Below are positions 8,904 through 17,298 of a DNA stretch of 64,000 nt, piece after piece (position 1 is the stretch's first letter; each line of letters begins with the position of its first letter). Origin of the DNA: Rhodocyclaceae bacterium (GTDB taxonomy: Bacteria > Pseudomonadota > Gammaproteobacteria > Burkholderiales > Rhodocyclaceae); the NCBI GenBank assembly GCA_020445665.1, contig JAGRGD010000049.1:62001-126000 (forward strand), in the 5' to 3' direction. The position numbers and the translations under genes were made by a program. Below the pieces are notes generated by a model. It saw only the letters and a program-made list of their open reading frames with translations, had not been told where the DNA came from and did no database searches.

Positions 8904-8931
8904 ATTACGGCCAGACTCGGACCCAACTTTA
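8904..8931 (-). promoter_or_regulatory. sigma-28-like promoter of flgMN
   Basis: On the minus strand TAAAGTT (8931-8925) and GCCGTAAT (8911-8904) are separated by 13 bases. This is close to the sigma-28 consensus TAAAGTTT-N11-GCCGATAA. The -10-like element ends 33 bases before the flgM start. Confidence 0.7.
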
Positions 8932-8998
8932 GACCCATTTCGACGCCTTTCGAACCTGCAAGCCCCCAAAATCGTTAAAAAATTTATGGGCGGCGCTG

Positions 8999-9022
8999 TG
9001 TCCGCCCTGCCTTGGGCGGACA
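8999..9022 (-). terminator. Rho-independent terminator of flgA
   Basis: TGTCCGCCC (8999-9007) pairs perfectly with GGGCGGACA (9014-9022) around a 6-base loop, 6 bases beyond the flgA stop codon. A run of T residues (AATTTTTTAACG on the minus strand) follows about 15 bases later, less tightly placed than in a classical terminator. Confidence 0.65.
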
Positions 9023-9028
9023 GGTGGA

Positions 9029-9724
9029 TCAGGGCGAGACTTCGACGCTGCCGTCCGGCCGGGCGACGCCAGTGACTACGCGGCCGCGATTGAGGCGAAC
9101 CCGAACGGACTCCCCGGCCCCCGCGTTGTTCATTGCCTTGCCCTCGTTCGAGACCCGGAAACCCTCGCCGACAGTGACGACCCGCACCGCCTGGCCGCGC
9201 TTTACCACGGGCGGCAGCCGGAGCATGTGGCGAGTCAGGGGCTGGCCCGCCGAAACGGCGATGCGGGCGGGGTGACCTACTGCCTGAGTCGCGTCTGTGA
9301 GGGCGCCATCGCCGTCGTCGGCGAGGTCGCCCCGCCGCCACTCGAGATCGTCGGGCCCCACGACCTGCCCGGACCTCAGGGGCCTGGCAAGCACGAGATA
9401 GTCACCAAGCACCCGCACCCGCGCAGGCACATAGGCCGTCCATGTCGCGGGAGCCTGACAACTGACGCCAACCGTGGTCTGCCCCCATGCGCGCTGGCCG
9501 CTGGGCAGGAAGGCAGAAAAACGCTCGCAGGGTGGCAGGTGGTTGTTCGGGTCCAGCTCGCCGACCTCGGTCCGGATCTCGCCCGCCAGCCCCGCGGTCT
9601 GCCCGGCCAGGAACTCGGCGACGACTTGCCGGACGGGCGCCGGGTCCTGCCGCGCTGACAAGAGCGAGGGCGCGAGCAGAAGCACGAGTGCCAAGGCGGC
9701 TGCTGTTCTGCGAGGGAAGTTCAT
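9029..9724 (-). CDS. flgA: flagellar P-ring assembly chaperone FlgA
   Basis: A 231-residue secreted protein. The signal peptide is RRTAAALALVLLLAPSLLSA, and the C-terminal SAF/FlgA region contains VVGPDDLEWRRGDL, GQPLTRHMLRLPPVVKRGQ and VRLNRGRVVTGVARPDG. FlgA is the periplasmic chaperone for P-ring subunit FlgI. The ATG at 9724 places the signal peptide at the N-terminus; the frame remains open upstream. The gene is divergent from flgB and shares with it a 266-base intergenic region rich in CGGCAA/TTGCCG sites. Confidence 0.92.
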   Translation of the reverse strand: MNFPRRTAAALALVLLLAPSLLSARQDPAPVRQVVAEFLAGQTAGLAGEIRTEVGELDPNNHLPPCERFSAFLPSGQRAWGQTTVGVSCQAPATWTAYVPARVRVLGDYLVLARPLRSGQVVGPDDLEWRRGDLADDGDGALTDATQAVGHPARIAVSAGQPLTRHMLRLPPVVKRGQAVRVVTVGEGFRVSNEGKAMNNAGAGESVRVRLNRGRVVTGVARPDGSVEVSP

Positions 9725-9783
9725 GGCGCGATTGAACCACGAATCGCCTTGCGTTCGCGTTGCACGCTGAATCCGCCGGCGGA

Positions 9784-9889
9784 CGGCAAGGCTTGCCGGT
9801 GAGGTGCCGGCAAGCGGTGGCAACTTGCCGCCCGGCGACGCCGGAAATGCTGGGCTTTTGCCGGCCTAATCGCCCGAAAGCACTTGCCG
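9784..9889. promoter_or_regulatory. CGGCAA/TTGCCG enhancer cluster between flgA and flgB
   Basis: A perfect inverted repeat CGGCAA-GGC-TTGCCG lies at 9784-9798. Further half-sites are at 9808-9813 (CGGCAA), 9825-9830, 9858-9863 and 9884-9889 (all TTGCCG). The cluster ends 19 bases before the flgB sigma-54 promoter and may also serve flgA in the opposite direction. Confidence 0.7.
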
Positions 9890-9907
9890 GTGCGGGTCTA
9901 GTATCGC

Positions 9908-9923
9908 TGGCATGGAAGGTGCG
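9908..9923 (+). promoter_or_regulatory. sigma-54 promoter of the flgB operon
   Basis: TGGCATGGAAGGTGCG has the -24 TGGCAT and -12 GTGC elements with GG-N10-GC spacing. Predicted transcription begins near 9933, about 57 bases before the flgB ATG. Confidence 0.75.
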
Positions 9924-9989
9924 TTTGCTTGCGTGCCGACCTTCCGGACATGCCGGAAATCCACCGGCAACGCCACACAGGAGCCCGCC

Positions 9990-10394
9990 ATGAAAGCCCG
10001 ACTCGACCAGGAACTCGCGTTTCACCAGACCGCGCTCAACCTGCGTGCCTACCGGCAGGAGCTGCTGGCCTCCAACATTGCCAACGCGGACACGCCGAAC
10101 TTCAAGGCCCGCGATATCGACTTCAGCCAGGCCTTCAGGAGTGCGCTGGGCAACCGCATGGGACCCCTTGCGTTAGCCACAACCTCCACGGGCCACCAGC
10201 AGGGCTTGGGCGGGCAGCCGCTCGATCGCTTCGCCCAGTTCCGCGGCGAGGCGCAGCCCAATGTCGACGGCAATACGGTGGATATGGACATTGAGCGCGC
10301 TGCCTTTGCCGAGAATGCGCTGCACTACGAAGCGAGCCTGACCTTCATCAACGGCCTGCTCTCCGGCATGCAGCGCGCGATCTCGGGCCAGTAA
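9990..10394 (+). CDS. flgB: flagellar basal-body rod protein FlgB
   Basis: A 134-residue proximal rod protein. It has the rod/hook-family N-terminal motif LLASNIANADTPNFKARDIDF and a C-terminal ALHYEASLTFINGLLSGM helix. The ATG at 9990 is preceded by AGGAG 6 bases upstream; an in-frame extension to 9912 overlaps the sigma-54 promoter and is rejected. First gene of the flgBCDEFGHIJ operon. Confidence 0.97.
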   Translation: MKARLDQELAFHQTALNLRAYRQELLASNIANADTPNFKARDIDFSQAFRSALGNRMGPLALATTSTGHQQGLGGQPLDRFAQFRGEAQPNVDGNTVDMDIERAAFAENALHYEASLTFINGLLSGMQRAISGQ

Positions 10395-10407
10395 GGGGAA
10401 TGCCGCG

Positions 10408-10821
10408 ATGAGCAGCATGATGGATGTCTTCAAGGTCGCGGGCTCTGCCCTTCACGCCCAGTCGGCGCGGCTCAACACCACGGCCTCGAACCTGGCAAAC
10501 GCAGACAGCGTCGTGGGTTCCGATGGCGAACCCTACCGCGCCAAGCAGGTGGTCTTCGCTGCGCGACCGGTTTCGGGTACGACCGCCGTCGGCGTCGAGG
10601 TGACCGAGGTGGTCGAGAGCGCGGCTCCGCCGCGTCTGGTCTACGACCCGGCCAGTCCTGCCGCGGACGAACAGGGTTATGTCGCGATGCCGAACGTCAA
10701 CGTGGTGGAGGAAATGGTGAACATGATCTCTGCCTCGCGGGCCTACCAGAACAACGCCGAAGTCATGAGCACGGCCCGGACCCTGATGCAGCGCACGCTG
10801 CAGATCGGCCAGGGCCAGTAA
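10408..10821 (+). CDS. flgC: flagellar basal-body rod protein FlgC
   Basis: A 137-residue rod protein with the N-terminal motif SARLNTTASNLANADSV and the C-terminal MPNVNVVEEMVNMISASRAYQNN signature shared by axial proteins. It lies 13 bases after flgB in the same operon. Confidence 0.97.
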   Translation: MSSMMDVFKVAGSALHAQSARLNTTASNLANADSVVGSDGEPYRAKQVVFAARPVSGTTAVGVEVTEVVESAAPPRLVYDPASPAADEQGYVAMPNVNVVEEMVNMISASRAYQNNAEVMSTARTLMQRTLQIGQGQ

Positions 10822-10844
10822 CCGGCTAATCCTCGGAGCAAGCA

Positions 10845-11516
10845 ATGGCCACCTCCCCGATTTCCTCCAACCCGACCGCCGACGTGCTGGCGTCGCTGAC
10901 CCGCAGCGCCGAGGTGTCCAGTGCCCAGGACGAGGCTCAGAGCAAGTTCCTGACGTTGCTCACAACGCAACTGAAGAACCAGGACCCGCTCAACCCCCTC
11001 GACAACGCGCAGGTTACATCTCAGCTCGCCCAGATCAGCACCGTGGACGGCATCGAGCGTCTCAACCTCACGATGGGCAAGCTGCTCGACGGGCTGGCCG
11101 GCAACGAGACCATGCAGGCGGCAGCCTTGGTGGGGCGCTCGGTACTGGTCCCCGGCGACCATGTGGATCTCGGTGAAGGCGGCGCGCGTGGCGGATTTCA
11201 CATTGAGTCGCCGGCCGAGTCGGTGACGGTGTCGATCCGCGACGCGAATGGCCTGGAAGTTGCTCAACTTGACCTGGGCGCACTCGATGCCGGAACCCAC
11301 AGCTTCGCGTGGGACGGGAACTCCCAGAACGGCACGCCCGCCGCTGAGGGCCGCTACCAGATCACGGTGACGGCACAGAACTCGGAAGGCACGGTTGCCG
11401 CCACCGCCCTCGAGCGGGGGACGGTGACCAGCGTGGTCCGGGGCTCGGATGGCGTGAGTGCGGAAGTGGGTTCTCTGGGCATGTTCAGCATGTCGGAAAT
11501 TCGCCAGATTCTCTGA
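10845..11516 (+). CDS. flgD: flagellar hook-cap assembly protein FlgD
   Basis: A 223-residue hook-capping protein. The N-terminal FlgD signature is FLTLLTTQLKNQDPLNPLDN, followed by the TSQLAQISTVDGIERLN helix. The C-terminal half contains the FLG_D Ig-like and tudor-like domains, including GTHSFAWDGNSQNGTPAAEG. FlgD caps the growing hook and is discarded when the hook is complete. Confidence 0.97.
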   Translation: MATSPISSNPTADVLASLTRSAEVSSAQDEAQSKFLTLLTTQLKNQDPLNPLDNAQVTSQLAQISTVDGIERLNLTMGKLLDGLAGNETMQAAALVGRSVLVPGDHVDLGEGGARGGFHIESPAESVTVSIRDANGLEVAQLDLGALDAGTHSFAWDGNSQNGTPAAEGRYQITVTAQNSEGTVAATALERGTVTSVVRGSDGVSAEVGSLGMFSMSEIRQIL

Positions 11517-11531
11517 TCAGGAGTTAAGAAA

Positions 11532-12785
11532 ATGGGCTTCCAGACCGGATTGAGCGGACTCAACGCAGCCTCCAAGTCGCTGGACGTGATCAGCAACAAC
11601 GTCGCCAACTCGGGCAACGTCGGCTTCAAGTTCGCCAACACACAGTTCTCCGATGTCTTCGCCGCCGCACTCAATGGCGCGACGGCTGGCGTCCAGGTCG
11701 GCATCGGCACCGCCGTGGGCGGGGTCAACCAGATCTTCAGCCAGGGCAACATCTCGCCCACCAACAACCCCCTCGACGTGGCCATCAACGGCTCCGGCTT
11801 CTTCCGGGTCGAGCAGGGCGACGGCTCGATCGCCTACACCCGTAACGGCCAATTCGAAGTGGACAAGGACGGCTTCATCGTGGGCGGCAACGGCTACAAA
11901 TTGACCGGCTACTCGGCAAATGCTGCCGGTGTGATCTTGCCGGCCCAGCCCTCGCCGCTGCAGGTCGAGACGGCCGACCTGCAGCCGAACGTGACGACCG
12001 AGGCCCGCCTGGGCATGAACCTGGACTCTCGGGCGACAGTTTTCGATACTGCGGCCGGTGATCCGGCCTTCGACGAGCTGGATCCGACCACCTACAGTTC
12101 TTCGACGTCGGTCTCGGTCTACGACAGCCTCGGCAACGCCCACGTCATGACCCTCTACTTCCGCAAGATCCCGGCCTCGGCCACCGGCGTCGGTGACTGG
12201 GAGATGTTCACCCAGATCGATGGCGGGACCGTCCCGACCACCCCCGTCAGCGTCCAGTTCGACAGTTCGGGTGCGCTGACCTCCGCCTCGCCGACAACGG
12301 TGACGATCGATTTCGACAACGTTGCCTTCGGCGGAGCCACCGACTTCGACGTGGATCTCTATCTTGACTCCACGACCCAGTACGGCAGCGCCTTCGGGGT
12401 GAACAGCCAGACCCAGGATGGATACGCCTCGGGCCGCCTGTCCGGGGTAACGATCGACCGCGATGGCACGATCCAGGGCCGCTACTCCAACGGGCAGTCG
12501 CGCAACCTCGGCCAGATCGTACTGGCCAACTTCCAGGCCCCGAACGGGCTCCTGTCCCTCGGCGGCAACCTCTGGACCGAGGGTCCGGCCTCCGGCCAGC
12601 CGCTGATCGGCGCGCCGGGTAGCGGCAGCCTGGGCGTGCTGTCGGCCGGTGCGGTCGAGGAATCCAACGTCGATCTCACCGCCGAGCTGGTCAACATGAT
12701 CACCCAGCAGCGTGCCTACCAGGCCAACGCCCAGTCGATCCGGACCCAGGACCAGATCCTCCAGACCCTGGTGAACCTCCGCTAA
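11532..12785 (+). CDS. flgE: flagellar hook protein FlgE
   Basis: A 417-residue hook subunit. Conserved blocks are GLSGLNAASKSLDVISNNVA and the FlgE/F/G motif VAINGSGFFRVEQGDGSIAY, with the C-terminal LTAELVNMITQQRAYQANAQ ending in QILQTLVNLR. The length is typical of the roughly 400-residue class. It lies 15 bases after flgD. Confidence 0.97.
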   Translation: MGFQTGLSGLNAASKSLDVISNNVANSGNVGFKFANTQFSDVFAAALNGATAGVQVGIGTAVGGVNQIFSQGNISPTNNPLDVAINGSGFFRVEQGDGSIAYTRNGQFEVDKDGFIVGGNGYKLTGYSANAAGVILPAQPSPLQVETADLQPNVTTEARLGMNLDSRATVFDTAAGDPAFDELDPTTYSSSTSVSVYDSLGNAHVMTLYFRKIPASATGVGDWEMFTQIDGGTVPTTPVSVQFDSSGALTSASPTTVTIDFDNVAFGGATDFDVDLYLDSTTQYGSAFGVNSQTQDGYASGRLSGVTIDRDGTIQGRYSNGQSRNLGQIVLANFQAPNGLLSLGGNLWTEGPASGQPLIGAPGSGSLGVLSAGAVEESNVDLTAELVNMITQQRAYQANAQSIRTQDQILQTLVNLR

Positions 12786-12813
12786 GCGCTGATTCGACAA
12801 CGGGAGAGCACAC

Positions 12814-13560
12814 ATGGACCGCCTGATCTACACCGCGATGACCGGCGCCAAGCACGTCCTCGGGCAGCAGGCTGCCGTGTCCCACAACCTGGCGAACGCC
12901 ACGACCACCGGCTTCCGCGCCGAGATCCATCGGCTGCGGGCGGTCGAGGTCCAGAGCGATGCACCGCTTCCGACCCGTGCGTTTGTCGTCGATGCCTCCG
13001 CCTACAGCGACTACAGCCAGGGGCCGCTGCAGGAGACGGGCCGGGCCTTCGATGCGGCGGTGCAGGGCGAGGGATGGTTCGCGATCCAGTTGCCCGACGG
13101 CAGCGAGGGCTACACACGCAACGGCAACTTCCAGCTGTCGCCCAATGGCGTGCTGCAGACCGCCCGTGGCTATCCGGTCCTCGGCGAGGGCGGGCCGATC
13201 ACGATCCCGCCGGACAACCAGGTGCTGATCGGCGCAGACGGTTCCCTTTCGGCGGTTCCGACTACCGGCGCGCAGAACACGGTTAACGTCATCGACCGGC
13301 TCAAGCTCGTCAATCCGCCGGCCCAGGACCTGGAGCGTGGTGAGGACGGGTTCTTTCGCCTGCGGGGCGGAGGTGCCGCCCAGGCGGACGAGGCGGTTCG
13401 CGTGATCGGCGGCCACCTCGAAGGCAGCAACGTCAACGTGGTGGACCAGATGGTCAACATGATCTCGCTGGCGCGCCAGTTCGAGATGCAGACGCGGCTG
13501 CTGACGACCGCGGAACAGGACGACCGGACCGCGACCCGTTTGCTGGCGAGCAACGGCTGA
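12814..13560 (+). CDS. flgF: flagellar basal-body rod protein FlgF
   Basis: A 248-residue proximal rod protein with the FlgF-type start [19 protein letters not shown], the [19 protein letters not shown] core and the C-terminal [20 protein letters not shown]. It lies 28 bases after flgE. A 116-base spacer carrying a perfect palindrome separates it from flgG. Confidence 0.97.
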   Translation: MDRLIYTAMTGAKHVLGQQAAVSHNLANATTTGFRAEIHRLRAVEVQSDAPLPTRAFVVDASAYSDYSQGPLQETGRAFDAAVQGEGWFAIQLPDGSEGYTRNGNFQLSPNGVLQTARGYPVLGEGGPITIPPDNQVLIGADGSLSAVPTTGAQNTVNVIDRLKLVNPPAQDLERGEDGFFRLRGGGAAQADEAVRVIGGHLEGSNVNVVDQMVNMISLARQFEMQTRLLTTAEQDDRTATRLLASNG

Positions 13561-13630
13561 TCCGGATTTGGCCGGTAAATCCACGGGTTTTCCGGCCAAG
13601 GGACGCCTTGTTGCGGCCCTAAGATGCAAG

Positions 13631-13650
13631 TGTCCCGCCATGGCGGGACA
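13631..13650. repeat. Perfect 20-bp palindrome between flgF and flgG
   Basis: TGTCCCGCCATGGCGGGACA is a perfect inverted repeat in the only sizeable spacer of the flgB-flgJ operon, 27 bases before the flgG start. It could be an mRNA processing or attenuation hairpin or a protein-binding site. I see no sigma-54 or sigma-28 promoter beside it. Confidence 0.6.
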
Positions 13651-13676
13651 GCCACGAATCGAAAACGGAGCCCATC

Positions 13677-14459
13677 ATGATCCGCTCGCTCTGGATTGCC
13701 CGCACCGGCCTCGACGCCCAGCAGACCCACCTGGACGTCATCTCGAACAACCTGGCCAACGTCTCGACTGCCGGCTTCAAGCGCTCGCGCCCGGTCTTCG
13801 AGGACCTCATCTACCAGAACATCCGCCAGGCCGGCGCCCAGACCACCCAGCAGACCCAGATCGCGACGGGACTGCAGATCGGTACCTGCGTGCGGCCCGC
13901 CGCCACCGCGCACATCTACACCCAGGGCAACCTGAACCAGACCGACAACGACTTCGACGTCGCGATCAGCGGCAGCGGCTTCTTCCAGATCTCGCTGCCG
14001 GACGGGACCACGGCCTACACCCGCGATGGCTCGTTCCAGCGCGACAACACCGGCCAGCTGGTGACCGCGGCGGGCTATCCGCTGGCCGACGCGATCATCA
14101 TCCCGGAGGACGCCCAGTCGGTAACCATCGGTCGGGATGGCACCGTCTCGATCACGCTGCCCGGCGCGGCCGCCCCGACCCAGGTGGGCAATATCCAGCT
14201 CGCCACCTTCATCAACCCGGCCGGCCTGCAGGCGGTTGGCGAGAACCTCTACCTCGAGACGGCCGCGAGCGGCACTGCAACGCCCAACACGCCGGGGCTC
14301 AATGGCGCCGGAGTCCTCAACCAGAAGTTCATCGAGACGGCCAACGTCAATGTGGCCGAGGAACTGGTCACCCTGATCCAGACCCAGCGGGCCTACGAAC
14401 TCAACTCGCGGGCGATCCAGACCTCGGATCAGATGCTGGGTCGCCTGACGCAGCTGTGA
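13677..14459 (+). CDS. flgG: flagellar distal rod protein FlgG
   Basis: A 260-residue distal rod protein. It starts [20 protein letters not shown] and has [20 protein letters not shown], the core [19 protein letters not shown] and the C-terminal [20 protein letters not shown]. Its length is the usual 260-262 residues. The stop codon is followed closely by flgH. Confidence 0.97.
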   Translation: MIRSLWIARTGLDAQQTHLDVISNNLANVSTAGFKRSRPVFEDLIYQNIRQAGAQTTQQTQIATGLQIGTCVRPAATAHIYTQGNLNQTDNDFDVAISGSGFFQISLPDGTTAYTRDGSFQRDNTGQLVTAAGYPLADAIIIPEDAQSVTIGRDGTVSITLPGAAAPTQVGNIQLATFINPAGLQAVGENLYLETAASGTATPNTPGLNGAGVLNQKFIETANVNVAEELVTLIQTQRAYELNSRAIQTSDQMLGRLTQL

Positions 14460-14473
14460 TGGGGCGAGGCACC

Positions 14474-15139
14474 ATGCGCATACTGCTGCCGCTACTTGCC
14501 CTGCTGCTCTCCGCCTGCTCGAGCCTCGAGCCGGTGGCCAGCACGGCAATCCACCAGCCGATGTCCGTTCGCCCTCAGTTGGCCCCCCAGGCGGCACCGG
14601 CCAATGGCGCGATTTACCAGGCCAGCCAGACGCGGCCGCTGTTCGAGGACCGCCGCGCCCGCCTGCTGGGCGACACACTGACGATCAACCTGGTCGAAAG
14701 CAACACCGCCCAGAAGGCCTCGAATACGAGCGCGACCCGCGAGTCGAGCGTTTCGGGTGGGATCACGACTGCGGCCAAGGTGCCCTTCACAGGCCTTGCC
14801 GGGCTCGGGCTCGAGGCCGGCACCACCAGCGACTTCACCGGCCAGGGTTCGGCCGCCGCCAACAACCAGTTCAACGGCACGATCACCGTGACGGTGGTGG
14901 ATGTCTATCCCAACGGCAATCTGCTCGTCTCCGGCGAGAAGCAGATCGCCATCAACCAGGGCAACGAGTTCATCCGCTTCTCCGGCGTGGTGAATCCGAG
15001 CTATGTGACGGGCGCGAACACGGTGCAGTCCACCCAGGTCGCCGATGCCCGCATCGAGTACAAGTCGAGCGGCTACATCAGCGAAAGCCAGAGCATGGGC
15101 TGGCTGCAGCGCTTCTTCGTTGCGATTTCACCGTTCTAG
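14474..15139 (+). CDS. flgH: flagellar L-ring lipoprotein FlgH
   Basis: A 221-residue outer-membrane L-ring protein with a lipoprotein signal ([14 protein letters not shown]). Family blocks include [20 protein letters not shown] and the C-terminal [19 protein letters not shown]. The ATG at 14474 is preferred for its GGGGCGAGG upstream; an ATG at 14459 overlapping the flgG stop codon is the alternative. Confidence 0.96.
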   Translation: MRILLPLLALLLSACSSLEPVASTAIHQPMSVRPQLAPQAAPANGAIYQASQTRPLFEDRRARLLGDTLTINLVESNTAQKASNTSATRESSVSGGITTAAKVPFTGLAGLGLEAGTTSDFTGQGSAAANNQFNGTITVTVVDVYPNGNLLVSGEKQIAINQGNEFIRFSGVVNPSYVTGANTVQSTQVADARIEYKSSGYISESQSMGWLQRFFVAISPF

Positions 15140-15148
15140 GAGCCACTG

Positions 15149-16282
15149 ATGTCGCCGATGTCCGTCAGCCCAGCACGCCTTGCCCGGATCGCCGTGCTCC
15201 TCTTTGCAGCCATCGCACTGGCACTTGCCGGCCCGGTGCGCGCCGAGCGGATCAAGGACCTGGCGTCCGTGGCGGGGGTGCGCGACAACCAGCTGATCGG
15301 CTACGGCCTCGTCGTCGGCCTGGATGGCAGCGGCGACCAGACCACCCAGACGCCTTTCACGGTGCAGAGCATCATCAACATGCTCGGCAATCTGGGCGTT
15401 CAGTTGCCGCCCGGGACGAACCTCCAGTTGAAGAACGTGGCGGCGGTGATGGTGACTTCGAGCCTGCCGGCCTTCGCACGGCCGGGCCAGGCCATCGACG
15501 TCACCGTCTCGTCGATCGGCAATGCCAAGAGCCTGCGCGGTGGCACGCTGCTGCTGACACCACTCAAAGGTGCCGACGGGCAGGTGTATGCCCTTGCCCA
15601 GGGCAACGTCCTGGTTGGCGGGGCTGGCGCGTCGGCTGGTGGCGCCTCGACCGTCATCAACCACCTCTCTGCGGGTCGGGTGCCCGGTGGCGCGACCGTT
15701 GAGCGCTCGGTGGCCACTGCGCTTGGCCAGGGCGATTTCGTGCATCTCGAGCTCAATGACACCGATTTCAGCACCGCCCGACTGGTGGTCGACGCGATCA
15801 ACCAGGCGACCACGATCGGAACCGCCCAGGCCCTCGATGCGCGGACGATCCGGGTCAAGGCGCCACTGGACTCCACGGCCCGGGTGGGCTTCATCGGCAT
15901 GCTCGAGAGCCTGCCGGTCCGCCCGGCCATGCAGATGGCGAAGGTGGTGGTCAATTCCCGCACCGGCTCGGTGGTCATGAATCAGGCCGTCACGCTGCAG
16001 GGCTGCGCGGTGGCCCATGGCAACCTGTCGGTGACGGTCGAGACGGACACCCAGGTCAGCCAGCCGCCGCCCCTGTCGGGCGGCCAGACCGTCGTCACGA
16101 CCAATCCGAGCGTCAGCGTCGAACAGACCCCCGGCAGCCTGATCAACGTCCCCGACGGTGCCAACCTGGCGGAGGTCGTCAAGGCGCTCAATGCGGTGGG
16201 GGCCGACCCCCTCGACCTCGTGAGCATCCTCCAGGCCATGAAGGCGGTGGGGGCGCTGCGCGCCGACCTCGAGGTGATCTGA
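15149..16282 (+). CDS. flgI: flagellar P-ring protein FlgI
   Basis: A 377-residue periplasmic P-ring subunit. The signal peptide is [19 protein letters not shown]; the mature protein starts [20 protein letters not shown], a near-invariant FlgI start, and continues [13 protein letters not shown]. The C-terminus ([20 protein letters not shown]) is also typical. The product is presumably chaperoned by FlgA at 9029-9724. Confidence 0.97.
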   Translation: MSPMSVSPARLARIAVLLFAAIALALAGPVRAERIKDLASVAGVRDNQLIGYGLVVGLDGSGDQTTQTPFTVQSIINMLGNLGVQLPPGTNLQLKNVAAVMVTSSLPAFARPGQAIDVTVSSIGNAKSLRGGTLLLTPLKGADGQVYALAQGNVLVGGAGASAGGASTVINHLSAGRVPGGATVERSVATALGQGDFVHLELNDTDFSTARLVVDAINQATTIGTAQALDARTIRVKAPLDSTARVGFIGMLESLPVRPAMQMAKVVVNSRTGSVVMNQAVTLQGCAVAHGNLSVTVETDTQVSQPPPLSGGQTVVTTNPSVSVEQTPGSLINVPDGANLAEVVKALNAVGADPLDLVSILQAMKAVGALRADLEVI

Positions 16283-16286
16283 GCCC

Positions 16287-17225
16287 ATGAACGGCGCGGA
16301 ATCCATCAATGCCATCGACCCGCGCAGCTTCAGCGAACTGAAGCGGCTGAGTCGCGACGGCAACTCGCCCGAAGCGATCCGGGCCGCGGCGCGGCAGTTC
16401 GAGGCCCTGTTCCTCAACATGGTCCTGAAGGCCATGCGGGACGCGTCGCCCAAGGACGGCCTGTTCGAGAGCGACCAGTCGCGCATGTACCAGTCTCTGC
16501 TCGATCAGCAACTGGCCATCGAGCTCGCCAACAGCGGCGGCACCGGCTTTGGCGACGTCATCGCACGCCAGCTCGGCGCGGAGCCCGACCCGGCATCCCG
16601 GCCTGCGGCAGCGCCGGCGCCGACCCTCGGCTTCGACCGCCTCGCGGCGATGGCGGTGCAGCAGGCGGCAAATGCTGCCGACGGGATTGCCGCAGGCGGC
16701 GACAACTTGCCGCTGGCAGCCGCCGGCGAGGGCGCGCCCGGCGGCATTCCGCCTCACGCCAAGGCGTTCGTCGACCGGGTCTGGCCCCACGCCATGGCCG
16801 CCAGCCGCGAGACCGGCATCCCGGCCCACTTCATGGTGGCCCAGGCCGCCCTGGAAACCGGCTGGGGACAGCACGAGCTGAAGCGTGCCGACGGCAGCGC
16901 CTCCCACAATCTCTTCAACATCAAGGCCGGGCGGGACTGGGCGGGCGCTACCGTGGCCCTCGATGCGGTGGAATACCGCAACGGCGAGGCCTACCGCGAG
17001 CCTTCCCGCTTCCGCGCCTACCCGGACTATGGCGAGGCCTTCAAGGATTACGCGCGCCTGCTGGCCGACAACCCGCGCTACGCGGCGGTTCTGGGCCAGC
17101 GAGATCCTGCCGCCTTTGCCCGCGGACTGCAGCAGGCCGGCTACGCGACCGACCCAATGTACGCCGACAAGCTCGAGCGGATCATCGGTGGGAATACCCT
17201 GCGGGCAGCCCTTTACGGCGGCTGA
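16287..17225 (+). CDS. flgJ: rod-cap protein and peptidoglycan hydrolase FlgJ
   Basis: A 312-residue two-domain FlgJ. The N-terminal rod-cap domain (about 20-95) contains AARQFEALFLNMVLKAMRDA. The C-terminal glucosaminidase domain (about 155-310) contains PAHFMVAQAALETGWGQHEL, with the catalytic-type glutamate in ALETGW, and HNLFNIKAG. The Ala/Gly-rich linker (about residues 120-150) is encoded by DNA holding a dense CGGCAA/TTGCCG cluster, probably the enhancer for flgK. Last gene of the flgB operon. Confidence 0.97.
   Translation: MNGAESINAIDPRSFSELKRLSRDGNSPEAIRAAARQFEALFLNMVLKAMRDASPKDGLFESDQSRMYQSLLDQQLAIELANSGGTGFGDVIARQLGAEPDPASRPAAAPAPTLGFDRLAAMAVQQAANAADGIAAGGDNLPLAAAGEGAPGGIPPHAKAFVDRVWPHAMAASRETGIPAHFMVAQAALETGWGQHELKRADGSASHNLFNIKAGRDWAGATVALDAVEYRNGEAYREPSRFRAYPDYGEAFKDYARLLADNPRYAAVLGQRDPAAFARGLQQAGYATDPMYADKLERIIGGNTLRAALYGG
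16666..16712. promoter_or_regulatory. Intragenic enhancer-like cluster inside flgJ
   Basis: CGGCAA-ATG-CTGCCG at 16666-16680 is the 15-bp inverted repeat with one mismatch, followed by TTGCCG at 16687-16692 and 16707-16712. It lies within the flgJ interdomain linker, about 530-580 bases upstream of the flgK sigma-54 promoter. The 15-mer differs at one base from that inside flrC (38266-38280). Confidence 0.6.
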
Positions 17226-17245
17226 ACGGCGCGGTTGGACAAAAC

Positions 17246-17261
17246 TGGCAAAGCTCTTGCA
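17246..17261 (+). promoter_or_regulatory. sigma-54 promoter of flgKL
   Basis: TGGCAAAGCTCTTGCA matches the -24 TGGCA and -12 TTGCA sigma-54 elements with exact GG-N10-GC spacing. Predicted transcription starts near 17272, 27 bases before the flgK ATG. There is no CGGCAA/TTGCCG site in the short flgJ-flgK spacer, so any enhancer must lie inside flgJ or downstream. Confidence 0.85.
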
Positions 17262-17298
17262 TAGCTGAATCGACAGCAACCCGCGCAAGGGAACCCAA

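Noticed and set aside
11517..12815. Long minus-strand frame across flgE
   Set aside because: It lies entirely opposite flgE, which is unmistakable; the antisense translation has no recognisable domain and biased composition.
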